Shown here piece after piece: positions 1-42,395 of a DNA stretch of 64,000 bases. This DNA is from Pelobates cultripes (taxonomy: Eukaryota; Chordata; Amphibia; Anura; Pelobatidae), in the NCBI GenBank assembly GCA_933207985.1, contig OW240915.1, positions 261,627,505 to 261,691,504 on the forward strand. The letters run 5' to 3'. The notes under the pieces are model-generated. The model did no database searches and was not told the DNA's origin. It worked only from the letters and a program-made list of their open reading frames with translations. Each line of letters begins with the position of its first letter. The first letter of the stretch is position 1. A program made the position numbers and the translations under genes.

Positions 1-504
1 CATAATAGGCCAAGCTACCCTGCATCACCTTTTCAGCTGTGTTTCTCCCTCTCTTAATATTATATCTTCATAACTGCTATCCTGTTATCGGATACTTGGC
101 TGTACACCAAGCAGACACTAATGCAGCAGAGGGGAGAGCGGTTAGATTAGCCGTGTATACAAAATGGCAACAAATATCGAACTTCATGGCTACAATCAAT
201 AGTAATGTTTACCTGTATATCCCCATATGTATGTACGTAGGTACCTAATGCGCCAGACAACTCCTTCCTTCACATGGTGTATGTATATAAGCGTGTATAA
301 AGTGAAACGTGATAATAAGGCTACTGTATATGTCATTACCGTAATTATATGTTCTTTTATGCTCTTTTATGTTCTTCCTTTCTGTTATCTTGTATGTGTA
401 TCATAATAAGCTGTATGTATTATGTTACATGAGGGACTTGTCTCCTCTACTGTACCTCTTTATAAAACAATAAAAACATACATTGAAAAAAAAAAAAAAA
501 AAAA
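1..504 (+). mobile_element. L1-like LINE 3' UTR with poly-A tail (fragment)
   Basis: Non-coding sequence ends in caataaaaacatacattg followed by about 20 A. This is the 3' end of a plus-strand LINE, probably of the L1/Tx1 group. The element enters from the left edge of the window. Confidence 0.55.
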
Positions 505-1122
505 ATAATGGGCCCTGAGGAGTACATCTCGTGGTATTGAATCCGGCAGGTTCTTCGGTTTCGCCACCCTGTGGATCCGGTCCACTAACAGCATGTCTGC
601 CGGTATGTCGGGGGCATATGCTCTCATAAGGCCCCGTGCGTAGGCCTGTAGATCTTCAGGGAGGACAGACTCGGGAACACCGCGGAGCCGCAGGTTGTTC
701 CTACGTGCCCTGTCTTCGTGGTCTGCCATGCGGTCCTCCATGAGTGCCACCTTCCGTTGGAGGTCTTGGAGGTGTTCCGAGGTCAGCGTTTGTGCGGCCT
801 CTAGTTCTATGTGGCGTTTTTCCACCGCCGAGGTCCGGGACGAGAGGTCTCTTACCTCTCTTTTAATTTGATCGGCCGTCTGTTGCCAGGTCTGGATGAG
901 TTTATCCGCCATTTGTTCCATTGCATGCTCAAAGTGGCTTCTAGTTAGATTTTCCGCAGTGTGGAGGTCTGTCAATGTCCCAGAGGGGGTGAGCGAGGCG
1001 GCTTCGTCTCGTTCCTCGTGTCCGGCTGCCTGTAGCGGGTCCGCCGTGAGGGAGGGTTTGTGACCGAAAAAATTCATTTTTTCTGCCTTCGAGGTATTTT
1101 TCTTTGTTTTAGATGCTGCCAT
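505..1122 (-). pseudogene. L1/Tx1 ORF1 protein, 3'-truncated
   Basis: About 206 residues from MAASKTKKNTSKAEK. A predicted coiled coil (ERRHIELEAAQTL-like heptads, residues ~75-130) is followed by DHEDRARRNNLRLRGVPE, the start of the L1 ORF1 RNA-recognition domain, and VDRIHRV. ORF1p is an RNA-binding chaperone that coats LINE RNA. The frame runs into the neighbouring poly-A (poly-Phe), so the C-terminal half is missing and the protein is not functional. Confidence 0.7.
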
Positions 1123-1240
1123 TATGTTTTGGGAGAGGTAAGTAGGGTTTCAGCTCGGGTGCAGTTGTAACTTGTGGAGCCCTCGTGCCGGAGCAAATTT
1201 TCAGGCGTCCATCTTGCTCGGCGGTTAACCACGCCCCCCT
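505..1240 (-). mobile_element. L1-like LINE 5' UTR and ORF1, minus strand
   Basis: On the minus strand a GC-rich leader (gggggcgtggttaac..., ~1240 down to 1123) precedes an ATG and an ORF1-like frame. The frame breaks off at 505, where the poly-A of an oppositely oriented LINE abuts it. Either the plus-strand LINE inserted into this one, or the junction is a rearrangement. Confidence 0.6.
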
Positions 1241-1965
1241 GATTTTTTTTTTTAACCCCTGAGGGTTAATTCTTTTTTTTTTAACCCTCAGGGGTTAAAT
1301 TAATTAAATTAATTAATTAAATTATTTTTAAATTATATATTTAGATAGCTGGGGTAGGTGGAAGTTAGTGGGGAATTGGGGGATTTGGCGTTAGGCTAAC
1401 TAGGGGTTAACGTTAAAAAAGTTTTAAAAGAAACTTTAAAAAGTTAAAAATTAAGCTTAAAAAATGTTTTAATAACATTTAAGTAATAAAAACAAAAAAA
1501 ACACACTTTACCTAGTCCAAATAAAAATTAACCCCTTCCCTGCCAGTCGATCACTGCCTACAGCGATCAAATAGAGATCACAGTATTATACTGTGATCTA
1601 ATTTTTTTTAACCCCTGAGGATTAACTTTTATTTATTTTTTTAACCCTCAGGGGTTCAATTTATTTAATTAATTAATTTAAATATTTTATAACTATATAT
1701 TTTGCTAGCTGGGGTGGGTGGGAGTTATGGGAAAATGGGGAATTTACTGTTAGTGCTGCGTACTGCTAGTTAGGGGTTAACAGTAAAAAAAATAGCTTAG
1801 AAAAATGTTAAATCTGTAAAAAAAGTTTTAAGAAAGTTTAGGAAAGTTTAAAAAAATTTATAAGCAAAACAAAAGTTTAAAAACTAGTTTTAAAAAGTAA
1901 AAAAAGTTTAAAAAAGTAAAAAAATACATTTAAAAACGCTCATTACCACTACACCTGGAACAAAC
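1241..1965. repeat. AT-rich repeat, two diverged ~358-bp units with TTAACCCCTGAGG hairpins
   Basis: Two units start near 1253 and 1611. Each opens with ttaacccctgagg and, ~30-45 bp on, ccctcaggggtt, forming a hairpin. Each continues through agctggggt-ggtgg-agtta and gttaacagt/gttaacgtt. TTAA-rich ends suggest a piggyBac-like non-autonomous element. No gene is seen. Confidence 0.45.
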
Positions 1966-3185
1966 TAGAGAAAAAATTATCCCACGCCAAGGTTCAAAAT
2001 ATGCCTTTTGAATTACCCCAGGGTGTATTCTTTAATAAATAGTATGTGTTTGTGGGGAAGTTTCAATAACCAACCGTCTAAACTATTCCAAATTGGAACA
2101 TGGACACAGCGTAAAACTTCAAAGTTAGAAAAAAACTGAATGGCTGCGTCTCAAATGCGCCCCTTCAACATCCACATATACCTGGCAAAGGTACATACGG
2201 GGGTATTGCTGTACTCAGCCGACATAGCTGAGCAACATATGAAGTATTATACAGTCATAGTACACATAAGGTTTGCAAAATATGCTGCGCAAACTCACTT
2301 TGTATGTCAAAAAGGCAGAAAAAATGCTTATTACCACTACACTTGGTACAAGCTAGCGGAAAAATGATCCCACACTAAGGTTCAAAATATGCCTTTTGAA
2401 ATACCCTGGGATGTCTTCTTTAAGAAATGGTATGGCTTTATGGGGAATTTGGATTATATAGCCTGGTAAAATACTCTAAAATGGGACATAGGCACAGCAT
2501 AAAAATTCAAAGTTTGAAAAAAACTGGAATGGCTGTGTCCCAAATGTGCCCCTCCGATGTCCACACATACCTGGCAAAGGTACATACGGGGGTATTGCTG
2601 TACTCAGCCGACATAGCTGAGCAACATATGAAGTATTATACAGTCGTAGCACACATAAGGTTTGCAAAATATACTGTGCAAACTCACTTTGTATGTCAAA
2701 AAGGCAGAAAAAATGCTTATTACCACTACACTTGGTACAAGCTAGCGGAAAAATGATCCCACGCTGAGGTTCAAAATATGCCTTTTTGAAATACCCTGGG
2801 ATGTCTTCTTTAAGAAATGGTATGGCTTTATGGGGAATTTGGATTATATAGCCTGGTAAAATACTCTAAAATGGGACATAGGCACAGCATAAAAATTCAA
2901 AGTTTGAAAAAAAACTGGAATGGCTGTGTCCCAAATGTGCCCCTCCGATGTCCACACATACCTGGCAAAGGTACATACGGGGGTATTGCTGTACTCAGCC
3001 GACATAGCTGAGCAACATATGAAGTATTATACAGTCGTAGCACACATAAGGTTTGCAAAATATACTGTGCAAACTCACTTTGTATGTCAAAAAGGCAGAA
3101 AAAACGCTTATTACCACTACATCTGGTACAAGCTAGCGGAAAAATGATCCCACGCTAAGGTTCAAACTATACCTTTTGAAACACC
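1966..3185. repeat. Tandem array, ~390-bp unit, subfamily A (3 copies)
   Basis: The landmark (atgccttttgaa..taccctggg) recurs at 2001, 2389, 2778 and 3169, giving periods of 388-391 bp. Adjacent units are nearly identical. The open frames of 75-109 aa here repeat with the unit and match no protein I recognise. Confidence 0.85.
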
Positions 3186-4770
3186 CTGGGGTGTCTACTT
3201 TAAGAAATGGTAGGCCTTTGTGGGGTAGATTGAATTTAAAACCCGCGAAGATGCTTGGAAATTGCACATAGGCCCAGCGTCAAAATTCAAAGTTTGGTAA
3301 AAACGGATATGGCTTGGTCTCCTATATGGCACTGTAGCTTCACAAAATAGTGACAAAGACATTCATTGGGGGTGTATTTTTACTCAAAAGACTTAGCTGA
3401 GCATAATTTGGGAGGTTTGAACTTAGTGGCACATATGAAATATACAAAACGCCCAGCAAAAATGCAATCCGTATGTAAAAAATGCACAAAATAATTTTTT
3501 ACCACATACTTTGGCATATATTGGTGAAAAAATGGGGGTATGTTAAGGCACAATATGCACCTTATGAGATACCCTGGAGTGTCTACTTTTACAAATGGTA
3601 GGCCTTTGTGGGGGTTTTTTGAACAGTCAAACTGTTATAATACCCCAAATGGAAGCTAAGGCTCATTAAATCCATCTCTCAAAATTCTACTGTGAATACT
3701 GTAAAGGACAGGTCTCCTATATGGCACTGTAGCTTCACGAAATAGTGCCAAAGACATTCATATGGGGTGTCATTTTACTCAGAAGACTTAGCTGAGCATA
3801 ATTTGGGGGGTTTGAACTTAGTGGCACATATGAAATATACAAAACGCCCAGCAAAAATGCAATCCGTATGTAAAAAATGCACAAAATTTTTTTTTACCAC
3901 ATACTTTGGCATATATTGGTGAAAAAATGGGGGCATGTTAAGGCACAATATGCACCTTATAAGATACCCTGGAGTGTCTACTTTTACAAATGGTAGGCCT
4001 TTGTGGGGGTTTTTTGAACAGTCAAACTGTTATAATACCCCAAATGGAAGCTAAGGCTCATTAAATCCATCTCTCAAAATTCTACTGTGAATACTGTAAA
4101 GGACAGGTCTCCTATATGGCACTGTAGCTTCACGAAATAGTGCCAAAGACATTCATATGGGGTGTCATTTTACTCAGAAGACTTAGCTGAGCATAATTTG
4201 GGGGGTTTGAACTTAGTGGCACATATGAAATATACAAAACGCCCAGCAAAAATGCAATCCGTATGTAAAAAATGCACAAAATTTTTTTTTTACCATATAC
4301 TTTGGCATATATTGGTGAAAAAATGGGGGCATGTTAAGGCACAATATGCACCTTATAAGATACCCTGGAGTGTCTACTTTTACAAATGGTAGGCCTTTGT
4401 GGGGTTTTTTTGAACAGTCAAACTGTTATAATACCCCAAATGGAAGCTAAGGCTCATTAAATTCATCTCTCAAAATTCTACTGTGAATACTGAAAAGGAC
4501 AGGTATCCTGTATGGCACTGTAACTTCACGAAATAGTGCAAAAGACATACAATGGGGGTGTCATTTTACTCAGCAGATATAACTGAACACAAAATAAAAC
4601 TTTGTACAGGAATAGCACACACCAACTTTACAAAATATACACGAGAATTTCTCTGTTATAAGTTTGTGTGCCAAAAACCAAAAGAACACAATTTTACTCC
4701 AATATTTAGCAGAGGTTGGCGGTGAAATGGCTACGTAGAAAGTGTCAAAACAACCTTAGGTAAATAGCCC
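3186..4770. repeat. Tandem array, ~395-bp unit, subfamily B (3-4 copies)
   Basis: accctgg..gtgtctact recurs at 3183, 3571, 3966 and 4362, with a weaker match near 4767. Units share the skeleton of subfamily A (gg-aaaaatg, accctgg, gtctact, aaatggta-gcc) but are clearly diverged from it. A related copy lies near 61,830-62,100. Confidence 0.85.
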
Positions 4771-5300
4771 GTGATGTCTACTTTATATAAATATATACTT
4801 TTGTGTGGCAATTTTGTTTTCTTTTATGGCTATTAAGCTTACAAGACAAACATACCAAATTCTAAAATCGCTCCACATTAAAAGTTTATTTTACTCCTTG
4901 TGCTTTGTGACCTGTAACTACCAAAAAAAACTTAAAATCCCAGACACATTATATATTCTGTAAATCAGAACAAATAAATAAATTTATTTTTAATTACTTT
5001 CCTTAACCTGCACTAATTATGCACACATTATTATTGCAAAAACTGTAAAAAAAAACAATATTTTTCATTTTTTTTGCATTTTTCTGTATTTTTTTTATAA
5101 TAAGTAAGCATTTATATATATATATGTTATATCAAATTAAAGCCCTTTCTGTCCTTTAAAAAACAGTATATAATATGTGTCGGTGCAATAAATGAGAGAG
5201 ATGCAAATTGCAGTTGAACGCAAACAGCAAGAAAATGCAAAAATTGCTTGTGTCATTAAGCGTAAGTCAAGCTTCTGAAGCTGTGTCCTTAAGGGGTTAA
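4771..5300. repeat. AT-rich segment ending CCTTAAGGGGTTAA
   Basis: No gene is seen. The stretch ends gtccttaaggggttaa at ~5286-5301, the terminal motif of the TTAACCCCTTAAGGAC MITE family seen complete at 16696-16775. It is probably the right end of the element carrying the tandem array. Confidence 0.4.
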
Positions 5301-5627
5301 TTAAGATTTTCTTATCCCCTGCTATGTTAATAGCTTGCTAGATCCTGCAAGAGCCTCCTGTATGTGATTAAAGTTCAATTTAGAGATTGAGATACAATTA
5401 ATTAATGTAAATTACATCTGTTTGAAAGTGAAAAAAGTTTTTTATTTTCATGCAGGCTCTGTCAATCATAGCCAGGGGAGGTGTGGCTATGGCTGCATAA
5501 ACAGAAACAAAGTGATTTAACTCCTAAATGACAGTGAATTGAGCAGTGAAATTGCAGGGGAATGATCTATACACTAAAACTGCTTTATTTAGCTAAAGTA
5601 ATTTAGGTGACTATAGTGTGACTTTAA
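5297..5627. mobile_element. Right half of a TTAA MITE (same family as 31611-32690)
   Basis: From taagattttcttatcccctg to ggtgactatagtgtgactttaa this closely matches the right half of the MITE at 31611-32690. The left half is missing. It ends 60 bp before the first kinase exon. Confidence 0.7.
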
Positions 5628-5661
5628 AAAAAAAAAAGTGCATTTTTTTCTCAGGAGCTGA

Positions 5662-35836
<30,175 letters not shown>

Positions 35837-38175
35837 AGCAAAACAGAATTGTGACTCAAGATAACTTTTACTTCTCTGCTACTGAGATGCCTGCACTTTG
35901 AGTATTAACTTTAATTGAATTAAGCTGCAGAGGACCTAGTGCCAAATGTACTGTTTTTTGTAGGGACCAATGTAAGGTGCAGGGACCAGAGGAAAGTAAA
36001 ACTCAATATATCGCTATTCACACCCCACAAATGCCTTATTAACATTTCCATACAAGAAGGGTAGACTAAGCTAAATGTCACCATTGCCCTAAGTGCACCT
36101 GTCTTTTCCTTTTAATCGGAGGTAGAATCCATAGCAATGAATTATACAAAGCTATATCCTGTATCGCACTTCCTATCAAAGTGGCTCACAGAACCCAACT
36201 TTAATTTAGATTTTTAACATCCAATTTTGGACCCAAACCCATAAAACAAACTGTTTTACCTCAAAGAAAAACGGTGTTATGTAGAGCACATATTTATAGA
36301 TCTCTCTTGTTTTTGGGGTACGTTTACATAATTCAGAGGTAAAATTTCTATATCACTCACAGCCATCTTAGTTTTTCTTTACAACATGTTTCTTTACCTT
36401 TACTAACTGTTAAATCATTATTATATATTTTGGGGATACATAGCTCCTTAGGATGAATGCTATCAAGCTGTGGAGGTCAGGAGCTGTAATAAGAGTAGCA
36501 TATGAGTTACAGTGGCTATGGTGCTGTGGTGCTCCCTCATTATAAGGAGTCAAATTGTGTTAGAAGCCGCCCCCCACCTCCCTTTACAGTTCAGTGAAAA
36601 CCAGAAGCTCCTATTCAGCGCTCCTCAAACTTGACAAAAATATGCAGAGTATGTTCATCCAATCGGAAATAACCTTTATACTGAACTTAAATAATATTGA
36701 CTGCAAACTGGTTTTCCTTTTAAAGAATTATGTTCAAATACATAATTTTGTTCCAACTACCTGTGCATACGGAGATCATCACCATTGTCGCACTCCTTGT
36801 TAGTGTAGGCTGAGGTTCTGTACTGCTAGTCTAAAACTTGTGTATAAAAAACAAATACAATTCATAAGAGGCACATCCTATCACATAGATGCAAGGGTAT
36901 AAGAATATTTATGGGCTATATAAGTGACTCATTCATTTAGTTTGATGTGCCCCCAAACTCTTGTGAACTGGATATTATTTATTATGATGTTATTAATTCA
37001 AAGCTTAATTATGATCCTTGTTATCCAGGAGGCTTTAGTAAGTCCAGTTGTATGGAAATGTGCATTAAAGTGTATTATAATTTACACATATAAACAAGCA
37101 ATCATAGGACTCCTTTACAAAATAGGTTTGCCATTGTACATGATGTCCTGTGGCTTCTTCTGCAAACACACTTCCTTAACTACATTGTACCCTCCTCTCC
37201 CCTAAGGGTCCTGCACTTTATAGTAGCACTTCCTGAGTATATCTTAGAAGTCTCCTACTGCTGCTCTCCTGTCTTAGAAGAAAGAGTGAGTGTGCCATGT
37301 GATGAATTGCTAGTTTTGCATTAATCTGATGTGATCTAATAAAAAAAAAAAAAACTGTAAAAGTGAAAGAGTGAAATATAAACTTATAATGTGAGTCTCC
37401 TGATCTCTAAGTATAGAAGTGTGGGGACTACAGGAAGACCTCCAGAACTCCACTCCCCCAAACCCTATTCTGTGCCTGAGAATTAGCAGCGCTGCCTGAT
37501 TGTGATTATTAATGGTTTGTATCATAACAAAGCAGCAAAGTATAATTGTGAAATGTGTTTGTATGCGTGTATGAATATATATATATATATATATATAAAT
37601 CTATATAGCTATATATTATACACAGTTGTGTGCTAAACGCTATTAAAAAAAAACTGTTTGACTTTCCGAATGAACACTATAGAAAGATGTAATATATTTA
37701 TATATACATATTTAAAGTTTTATTCTTAAAGATTTATTAATTTAAAAAAAAAGAAACTTCAGGATTCCAAAGTGAAAACTATGACTTAGATTTATTGAGC
37801 AGTATACAGAAATACATGTCTTGTGCTGCAAACCCTATGTGAGAATGAACAGGTGATTTATTTAACGTCTGTAATAATTCTGTACTTGATAATATGACTC
37901 TAGAAAATAATATGTTTGCAGGAGTTTTTTTTTTTTTGTTTCCCTGCCGTGTATAAATCTAAGCTTTTGTTTTCAAGAGAAATGCTTTTACTGAAACGAT
38001 ATGACAGAGATTGTACTCCAAAAACTCCACACAGAATGTTTTCTACTGATATTTAGATTTTTTTTTTTTGTATTTGACATTCTGTGATGACCTCTATTGA
38101 CATTGCATAAAAATTATTTGTGAACTGTGAATGTTACAGAATAAAATTGAAATAAAACATTATTTGCAGAATGTG
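35837..38175 (+). other. cdk18: CDK18 3' untranslated region
   Basis: About 2.3 kb of AT-rich sequence without convincing frames runs from the stop codon to the tandem polyadenylation signals. It contains a (TA)n run near 37577-37597 and several A or T tracts. The distal end is inferred from the AATAAA signals, not from a transcript. Confidence 0.6.
38140..38156 (+). terminator. Two overlapping-range polyadenylation signals of CDK18
   Basis: AATAAA occurs at 38140-38145 and again at 38151-38156, just before a transition to ordinary intergenic sequence. This is the best candidate for the mRNA 3' end. Confidence 0.55.
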
Positions 38176-39800
38176 CATGGATTGCAAACAAAAAAAAAAT
38201 TGCTTTTCATTCTCTTAATCATAAAAGCGAATTGCAACTGATTGTTGGAAGACATACTTTTTCCTGTGTATTTGCAGTGACAGGCTTATTTTACATCTGA
38301 AGTATTTGAAAAATGTTTATACAAGATTTATATACTTATTAAAGAATACTAATCTCAAGAGGTATACACTACACAGTGGTAAACCAGGTTTAATTTTTCT
38401 GTTTAGTAGTACCTCACAGACCTTATCTTGGCCATCAATGTATTTCCAGCCGAATTAGAAGCAGCACATCTGTGAATAAGCGTGTAGTCTCCAGAGCTGG
38501 GTTGAGGTTGCCCAGGGTCCTAGGCAGGATGCCAGACTGGTCCCCAACTAGTACCCTGGGTACTCTTTTGAGAGAGTTGTGTGTATGTGGGGGTGGAGTG
38601 GAGTGAGAGATGTATATTGGGGAGGCTGAGTGTGTTCATGTGTAGTGGTTGAGTGTTGTGTGATGGCTGTATATTGTGTGTGGAGCAGTCTTGGTGTTGT
38701 GTGTGTGTGAGTGTGTTTTTATGAGAGTCTTGAGTGTAAGGTCTGTGTATTGACTGACTGTGTGTGGGGAAGTTGTCCTACCCCTGCTTACCTTGTAGCT
38801 GTAGGGGGTGTAATCAATTGTGGTCCAGTGAATGCACACTTAGTAGCTGTATTCCTGGTGGGAGTGCATTGTAGTCTGCACTTTTATAAGATGCACTTTA
38901 AGAGGTTTGTTCCTCACAGTTCCAACGCTCAGTCAATAACTTGTCATGCTTGCTGAGGTGCTCTGAGTCATTGAGAAGTGTTTTGGGAATGCGAGGAAGC
39001 TTTTAAAGTGACCTGCACCTAATAGAGGTGCAAACCACAATGAATATTCCAGCATTTGAGGGGATGCAGAGCCACGTAGGAAGATCTCCTTTTTGTCTCA
39101 ATGAGGGCCCCCTTTTAACCATGGCAGAAGCTCCAGACCATACAGGGACCCAGTGGGTAAGGGATAATGAAAGACCTTTAGAGATCTTCAATGGATGCTG
39201 AATATTGTAGTTTCATTATATTTATCAAACATATAGTGTTTTCAAGATTACTATAATATATTATAAGCATATAATACTCTGAAAATAAAGCTAGCCAAAG
39301 CTTCTGTTTTGGTCATGGAGCAATTAATCTGCATATGCAGTTATTCTCGATGACTATGCCTATATAGAGATATCTTCACTTTTGTGCTGAAGTCTAGTTC
39401 CCCCTCAACCTGGCACTCATGACTTAGATAGGCCGGAACTCTGTTCTGGACTGCCTAATATTAGTTATGTGCAAAACCTACATCTGTTGTGCTGGTGACA
39501 GACATAATGAAATTCCTCACTTGCAGGCATGCTCACAGTGAAGCTGTGTTTTGGACCGCTGCATCCTGCTGGCCTGCAAACAGTCTCACGATATCCCTGA
39601 ATATTAAAATACTCCCTCCCCAGTGACAGCCCTCTATCTGATCATAGCTCTTTGATTACTCCTCCTCCCCTCCCTGATGTTGTGGGGTTGAGAAAAAAAA
39701 AAGAGTTGTCCCTCCTTAATTTAGTCTATGGAGCTGCCAGCAGCCGGACTGCTTGAGCTGTCAGGCAGTCCCCCAGGCACCTAAAAGTGTAAAAAAAAAA
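38176..39800. other. Intergenic sequence downstream of CDK18
   Basis: No supported gene. There is a TG/GTGTG-rich stretch at ~38570-38770. Short frames here do not resemble known proteins. Confidence 0.5.
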
Positions 39801-39934
39801 AGCATTTTATAATATATTATACATATATATGATTTCATTATAAATGTACTTTGAGATATATACACATATATCTCAAAATACACTTATAATGTAGTCATAT
39901 ATACATTATATATGTATAATATATTGTAAAATGC
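39801..39934. repeat. AT-rich foldback palindrome
   Basis: aaagcattttataatatatt at the left is mirrored by aatatattgtaaaatgcttt at the right. The arms pair along ~65 bp with a centre near 39865 (gagatatatacacatatatctc). It may be a small foldback MITE. Confidence 0.75.
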
Positions 39935-40005
39935 TTTAATTATTTTATAATATATTATACAAATACAGGAAATAAAAGTGTGTGTGTTGTGTATATATAT
40001 ATATT

Positions 40006-41729
40006 TCAGAACAGAATTCAAACCACGATTACCACCGGAGTTCAGATGGGCTTTATTGACACAAACATGGCTAAATATTTATATGTTGAATATCCGAAAC
40101 ATCCAGTTCTATATACATTACCCAAAATTCACAAAGATCCGTTAAATCCACCAGGAAGACCGATCGTCTCGGCTCGAGACAGTTTACTTGAGCCCCTTGG
40201 CAAATACATTGATTATTATATTAAAACCTCCGTCATGGATCTTCCAACTTGTCTACGAGACACCAGTGATTTTTTTGGAGAATATTAAGAAGCTAACCTC
40301 AGTGGAAACACAACATCTTTTGGTCACCTTAGATGTTAAAAATCTATACACAATCATACCACATATAGAGGGTATACAAGCATTGCGACAGATCCTTTGC
40401 AACTCATCTAAATATAATGGTCCACCCATTGAATTTCTCATGGAACTTATACAAATAGCATTGACATGCAATTATTTTAAGTTCGAAGATCTTTTTTATT
40501 TACAACTGATGGGTACATCAATGGGTGCAGCAATGGCACCTTCATATGCTAATGCATTTATGTTCCTCTTTGAGACTAAACACATCCTCGAGAAACATTG
40601 TGAACAAATTCTTACTTACCATCGTTTTGTGGATGATATTTTTCTAATTTGGACAGGAACTTCTTACAGTTTGGAACAAATGATCAATGAGATAAACTCC
40701 TCGGCGCTTCCCGTTAAACTTACACTCACCTTTGATTTTCAGATAATTCAATTTTTAGATGTGTCCATCTATAAAGACGGAGAAAAGGGCACGTTGGGAT
40801 ATACTCTATATCGCAAAGACACTGCAAGAAATACATTACTCCAGTTCAATAGCTATCATCCACAAAAATTAAAGGAATCACTTCCTGTATCCCAATACAT
40901 GCGTGTATTGAGATACAACAGCGATCCCGTCAATCAAGCAAATCAATTACAAGAAATGACTGACAGATTTCTTGCTAGAGGATATAGTCCTGAGGTTTTG
41001 GAGAAAGCAAAGACTAAAGCTTTGGAACATATGGTTAGTGACCTTCCTGAGGCCACACGCAATATACCACCAATCGTTAAAATGTACCTACCTTTAACTC
41101 TTCACACTGGTACCTCACAAATTCAACGGGCTATAAATAAATATTGGGGTATTTTAGGTTCAGATAAAAATCTACCATCAATATTTTGTCAAAAACCCAA
41201 CATTAGTCGGAAACGAAATAGGAATCTTAGAGACTTACTCGTGATCCCACTTTATGCTATCGAAAAACCACAGGACCCAGTAAGAAAGTGCAGTGGGTGT
41301 GTAACTTGCAGCCATATGAATACAGGTACTTCATTTGTCCACCCACATAGTGGAACTCGGATTTTAATTACTCAGTATATTACTTGCATCACCGATCATG
41401 TGATATACTTAATTACTTGTCCTTGCGGTCTTTCATATGTGGGAAAAACCGACCTGATTCTCTGTGAACGCATTCGTGGCCACAGATCAACTATTACCAC
41501 TGCATTCAGAGACCAAAAATCTGACATCCCAGTTGCCAAACATTTTCTCCAAGCAAACCATAGACTTCCCACACTCAGATTCATAGCTATTGACCATGTT
41601 CCACTCAGCCCCAGAGGAGGAGATAGATCTAAATTGTTACTGCTACGCGAAACTTATTGGATACACTGTTTAGACACTGTTACCCCGAAAGGACTAAATG
41701 AATATATTTCATTTTCTATGTTTATTTGA
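40006..41729 (+). pseudogene. Penelope-like RT and GIY-YIG endonuclease, one frameshift
   Basis: Up to ~40275 the frame reads VLYTLPKIHKDPLNPPGRPI then VSARDSLLEPLGKYID. After a 1-base shift in a T7 run it continues VTLDVKNLYTIIPH, LQLMGTSMGAAMAPSYANAF, YHRFVDDIFLIW (active site FVDD) and QFLDVSIYKDGE. The connector NISRKRNRNLRDLL and CSGCVTCSHM precede the endonuclease HVIYLITCPCGLSYVGKTD with ERIRGH, then RETYWIHCLDTVTPKGLN. The RT N-terminus is missing. The 513-aa downstream frame has no other break. Confidence 0.9.
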
Positions 41730-42353
41730 TTAATTAATTTAATCTTGTACAATATATCAAATCCTGAACTTTAGATATTGAGTATGCCATATGTATTAAG
41801 AGCTACTATTTAGTAAGGATATATAATAGTATACTTTGCACATTTATTTTTCATCTATAGATATTAGTAGTATCATTTCATATCTTTCACCTTATGAGAT
41901 CTATGCCGACTAGATTATTTCACTTAGAATGTGTAACACTAATTTTTCTCTACACTGCACTTTTTTTCTCTGCACTGCACTTTTTATTGCACTTTATTAG
42001 GCATTCCGTCTCATAGGTGTATCATTTTTACTATTTTTACTATGAATAACATGCAAATCTTCCGATCGAGTATTTCTTTGTTTTTAACATTCACTTTTTG
42101 ATCTCTAGATTGAGATCTCTTAACACTCAGTTTTTATATTCACAATAGTTGCATGTTTCATGCACAGATCACGATAGACGTATCTTTTAGAGTTTACACT
42201 CTATCACCTAGCAACCACGTTACACGTAATGACGCACGTTGAAGGAACCACGTGAGATGCCGGGACACTTCCGGGTTCGGGTAGCCGCACACACGAGATT
42301 GGTGAGTTACTTTCTCTGCACATATATTTAAACTGTATTCATTCCACTTATTG

Positions 42354-42395
42354 TTTGATCTTGAAAAAGACCCTGAGGGGTCGAAACGTCGATTT
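42354..42395 (+). ncRNA. Degenerate hammerhead-like module of second Penelope element
   Basis: CTTGAAAAA, hairpin GACCC-TGAG-GGGTC, then GAAACGTC. The order matches a hammerhead (stem II then GAAAC), but the CUGAUGA box is not intact and stem I does not pair well. Probably inactive. Confidence 0.4.

Noticed and set aside
2140..4392. Repeated open frames of 63-109 aa (MAVSQMCPSDVHTYL-like) as a small gene family
   Set aside because: They recur exactly with the ~390-bp repeat unit, have no start context or known domain, and decay in the diverged units.
1966..4770. CRISPR-like array
   Set aside because: Units are ~390 bp with no short repeat/spacer structure, in a eukaryotic context.
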